64,000 nucleotides of DNA, from the NCBI RefSeq assembly GCF_018991925.1, contig NW_024724368.1:2119159-2183158 (forward strand), read 5' to 3'. Positions within the stretch are counted from its first letter, which is position 1, and the number at the start of each line of letters is the position of its first letter. This stretch comes from Homarus americanus (Eukaryota > Arthropoda > Malacostraca > Decapoda > Nephropidae). Shown piece after piece: positions 61,993-64,000 of this stretch. The translations under genes were made by a program, and so were the position numbers. The notes under the pieces are model-generated. The model was given only the letters and a program-made list of their open reading frames with translations. It was not told where the DNA came from and did no database searches.

Positions 61993-63270
61993 TCTTCCTG
62001 ACCTTACTGAAGCGTGAATAGCAAATAAGGAAGAGGATTAAGCATAATATTTTTAATTATACAACACTAAACGATATTTGGAACATTACATAGCTAAAAG
62101 AGTAAAGACTAAGCCATTGTACAGCGGAATTTAAATTAGTATATCTATGTCAATATATCAGGAGTCTATATTTTGTTTACATTTGATTACATTTACGTCA
62201 AGTGAGTCCAGAGTTTTGGTTAGGATATGCCAGGATATGGATAGGTTGCGTAAAGTTTGGCTGAGTTGGGTATGGACGGAACTGTCAATATAGCATTAAA
62301 AGTTTTAGTATTGGTGTTTTTACTCATTTTAATCCGACTTATATCGTAGTTTAGCTTGTAGATTATTAAAAATATGGTAGAATATTCTATTTAATACTCG
62401 TTAGCTGAAGGAAGTCAGTAGTAAAGATGATATTTGAAAGTTGTGATACAGATGGCGACAGTCCCGCTGCTTCCCTCGTAACTCCCTGTATCCGCGAAAT
62501 TTTAAATTTATTACTCTTGATATTTACTAGTAAACTGTAAGAAATTCCTGAGTTATGTGACTATATTTTTCCGGGAATGCTATTGGAAGTTCTTTACCAA
62601 TACTGTTTTAGTTTCAAGTGAATTTAGAAGTTTTTGAAAATAAATAGTTGTCTTTCGTAAATGTTCGCTTCTCTACTCTTCTCGGGGGCTAAACACGACA
62701 TACAAAACTTTACAATTCAATCATAAAAACCCAGTGTATCAAACTATTAAAAAACAACATTGGATATAAGATCTTGGTCGTTTACGTGGTATAAATACCT
62801 AAAGGGCGAGAATGCCTGTTATAAAAGGAAACATAAGCACGCTGAAGACCAAAATACAGTAACCATGGAATGAGCTCTCCCAGGTGACCTTGCCAACATG
62901 GGTGTGGTAATAAGAGGGACAGCTCCACACACTATACTAACACTATAATACAATTTTCTTTTCTCAGTCCTACAACTCTCCCGGGAATAAGACCGCGAGA
63001 AACCGATCTGTGATGTGGCAACTATGTGGAAACTATTTTGTATTTCTTTTATAAATTTTTTTTTGACACTTATGTATATCTTACGTAATGCAATTGATCA
63101 AATACTAAAGAGAAATTATTTAATAACTAATGTAATTAATAGTACCAGTATGTTATTAACCTTACCAGATACCAATAACTTACGTAGGTCTTAACTTATA
63201 TACACTGAATTCAATGATCATTACACGGTGTTATTATATCAATGGATTAATATACAGGTGTTCGCGAGAG

Positions 63271-63308
63271 GACCTAACCTAACCTCACCTAACCTAACCT
63301 AGCCTAAT
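63271..63308. repeat. Interstitial CCTAA-type repeat
   Basis: The CCTAA pentamer (TTAGG on the other strand, the arthropod telomere unit) recurs six or seven times with one CCTCA variant. It is too short and isolated to be a telomere. Confidence 0.7.
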
Positions 63309-64000
63309 CTATGACACGAAAACAAGTTAAAAAACAACCACAAGCCAATAATATTTACAATACAAACAAGTGGTTGTTGACTCAGCAGTTACCTAGCACC
63401 AGTACCCGAGTGACGGAGGCTGTTATAACACAGTACATCAAGAGGCTACACGAACACGATAGCCTCATGTGAATTCTATTTTGGTTTTATATATCTATCA
63501 AACAATTAACCGCAATGGATTTTTTTTCATTGACTAAGCTACATTAATTCCTTCTCACAGGTCTATAAAACTTAGGGTAGAATATGTCATAAAGAGTGAT
63601 AAAATGGTATAATTTATCATAGCTCCCGTAGTGATGAACTTAGACGGTAATCTCTGAAGGTCTCACTATAATGCTCTGAACTGTGGCTGTTGATAATATT
63701 ACACAGTTTGTACTTTGTAAAAATCATCTTTAAATCTAAATGAAGTAAAGATACATAAAATATTAGTAATATAACGAGTGCAATATAACCCAAACCAGCC
63801 TCTCAGATGATGAACCAACCGAAGAAATAACTAGCAAGGGACTATGATATAAAACAATAAAAATAAAATGAATTCTGATGTGGTTTCAAATATCAGAAAG
63901 CGATAACAGTTATATAAACAAGGTGTGGCCAGTGAGCATTGGTTATTGACGAGTTAACGAGACTGATCGTACGTTCGGCAGCGTAAATAATAAACCAAAT

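Larger units (their letters stand above)
55600..64000. other. No confirmed gene in right flank
   Basis: A GC-rich block at 55600-56060 with a TGACGTAA (CRE-like) site at about 55640 could be a promoter or leader exon. Beyond it are repeats, a dead LINE and a possible 43-nt reverse-strand exon at 61673-61715. No family could be recognised. Confidence 0.4.

Overview
The window looks like nuclear DNA of an arthropod, most likely a decapod crustacean. Small exons with canonical GT/AG splice sites sit in kilobase introns. Long (AT)n tracts and minisatellites are common, and interstitial TTAGG/CCTAA-type stretches occur. CR1/L2/jockey-like LINE fragments share a 3' tail, and there is a tRNA-derived SINE-like copy of a kind I associate with decapods. 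The species assignment is an inference. No bacterial-type operon, CRISPR array or rRNA is visible.

Two genes can be reconstructed exon by exon, both on the + strand. (1) 18152-30588 is a six-exon selenoprotein H (SelH; BthD is the fly relative). It encodes 244 residues with an in-frame TGA at 27851-27853 in a Cys-Lys-Ser-Sec redox motif. A form-2-like SECIS element lies in the 3' UTR at about 30900-30964. The long N-terminus is acidic and Glu-rich, followed by an AT-hook-like basic patch. (2) 40229-47673 is an eight-exon Hsc70-interacting protein (HIP/ST13) of 403 residues. It has the N-terminal dimerisation region, three TPRs, a charged helix, GGMP repeats and a DP/STI1 domain, then a second GGMP block and an acidic tail.

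Layout. 1-18 kb: no recognised gene, with microsatellites, five scattered copies (one at 59 kb) of a fold-back repeat, a LINE fragment (9.7-11.1 kb, - strand) and a perfect 26-bp hairpin at 11.6 kb. 18-31.6 kb: SelH, whose first intron holds two joined LINE fragments and an inverted LINE tail. 31.6-40.2 kb: intergenic, with a LINE fragment, a 225-bp (AT)n tract and a 0.9-kb TTAA-flanked element with long terminal inverted repeats. 40.2-48.6 kb: HIP, whose introns carry a Tigger/pogo-like element, a SINE, a probable solo LTR and a minisatellite. 48.6-64 kb: no convincing gene, with two G-rich minisatellites, a perfect 86-bp inverted repeat, a 61-bp-arm hairpin and a broken LINE.

The two genes act independently. 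SelH is predicted to be a nuclear/nucleolar thioredoxin-fold redox protein, and HIP a cytosolic Hsp70 co-chaperone. By eye, CpG is scarce through both gene bodies and returns in the intergenic DNA and in the solo LTR, as expected from germline gene-body methylation. I see no clearly undescribed multi-gene system. The most distinctive item is the SelH recoding gene, which ordinary gene finders would truncate or miss.
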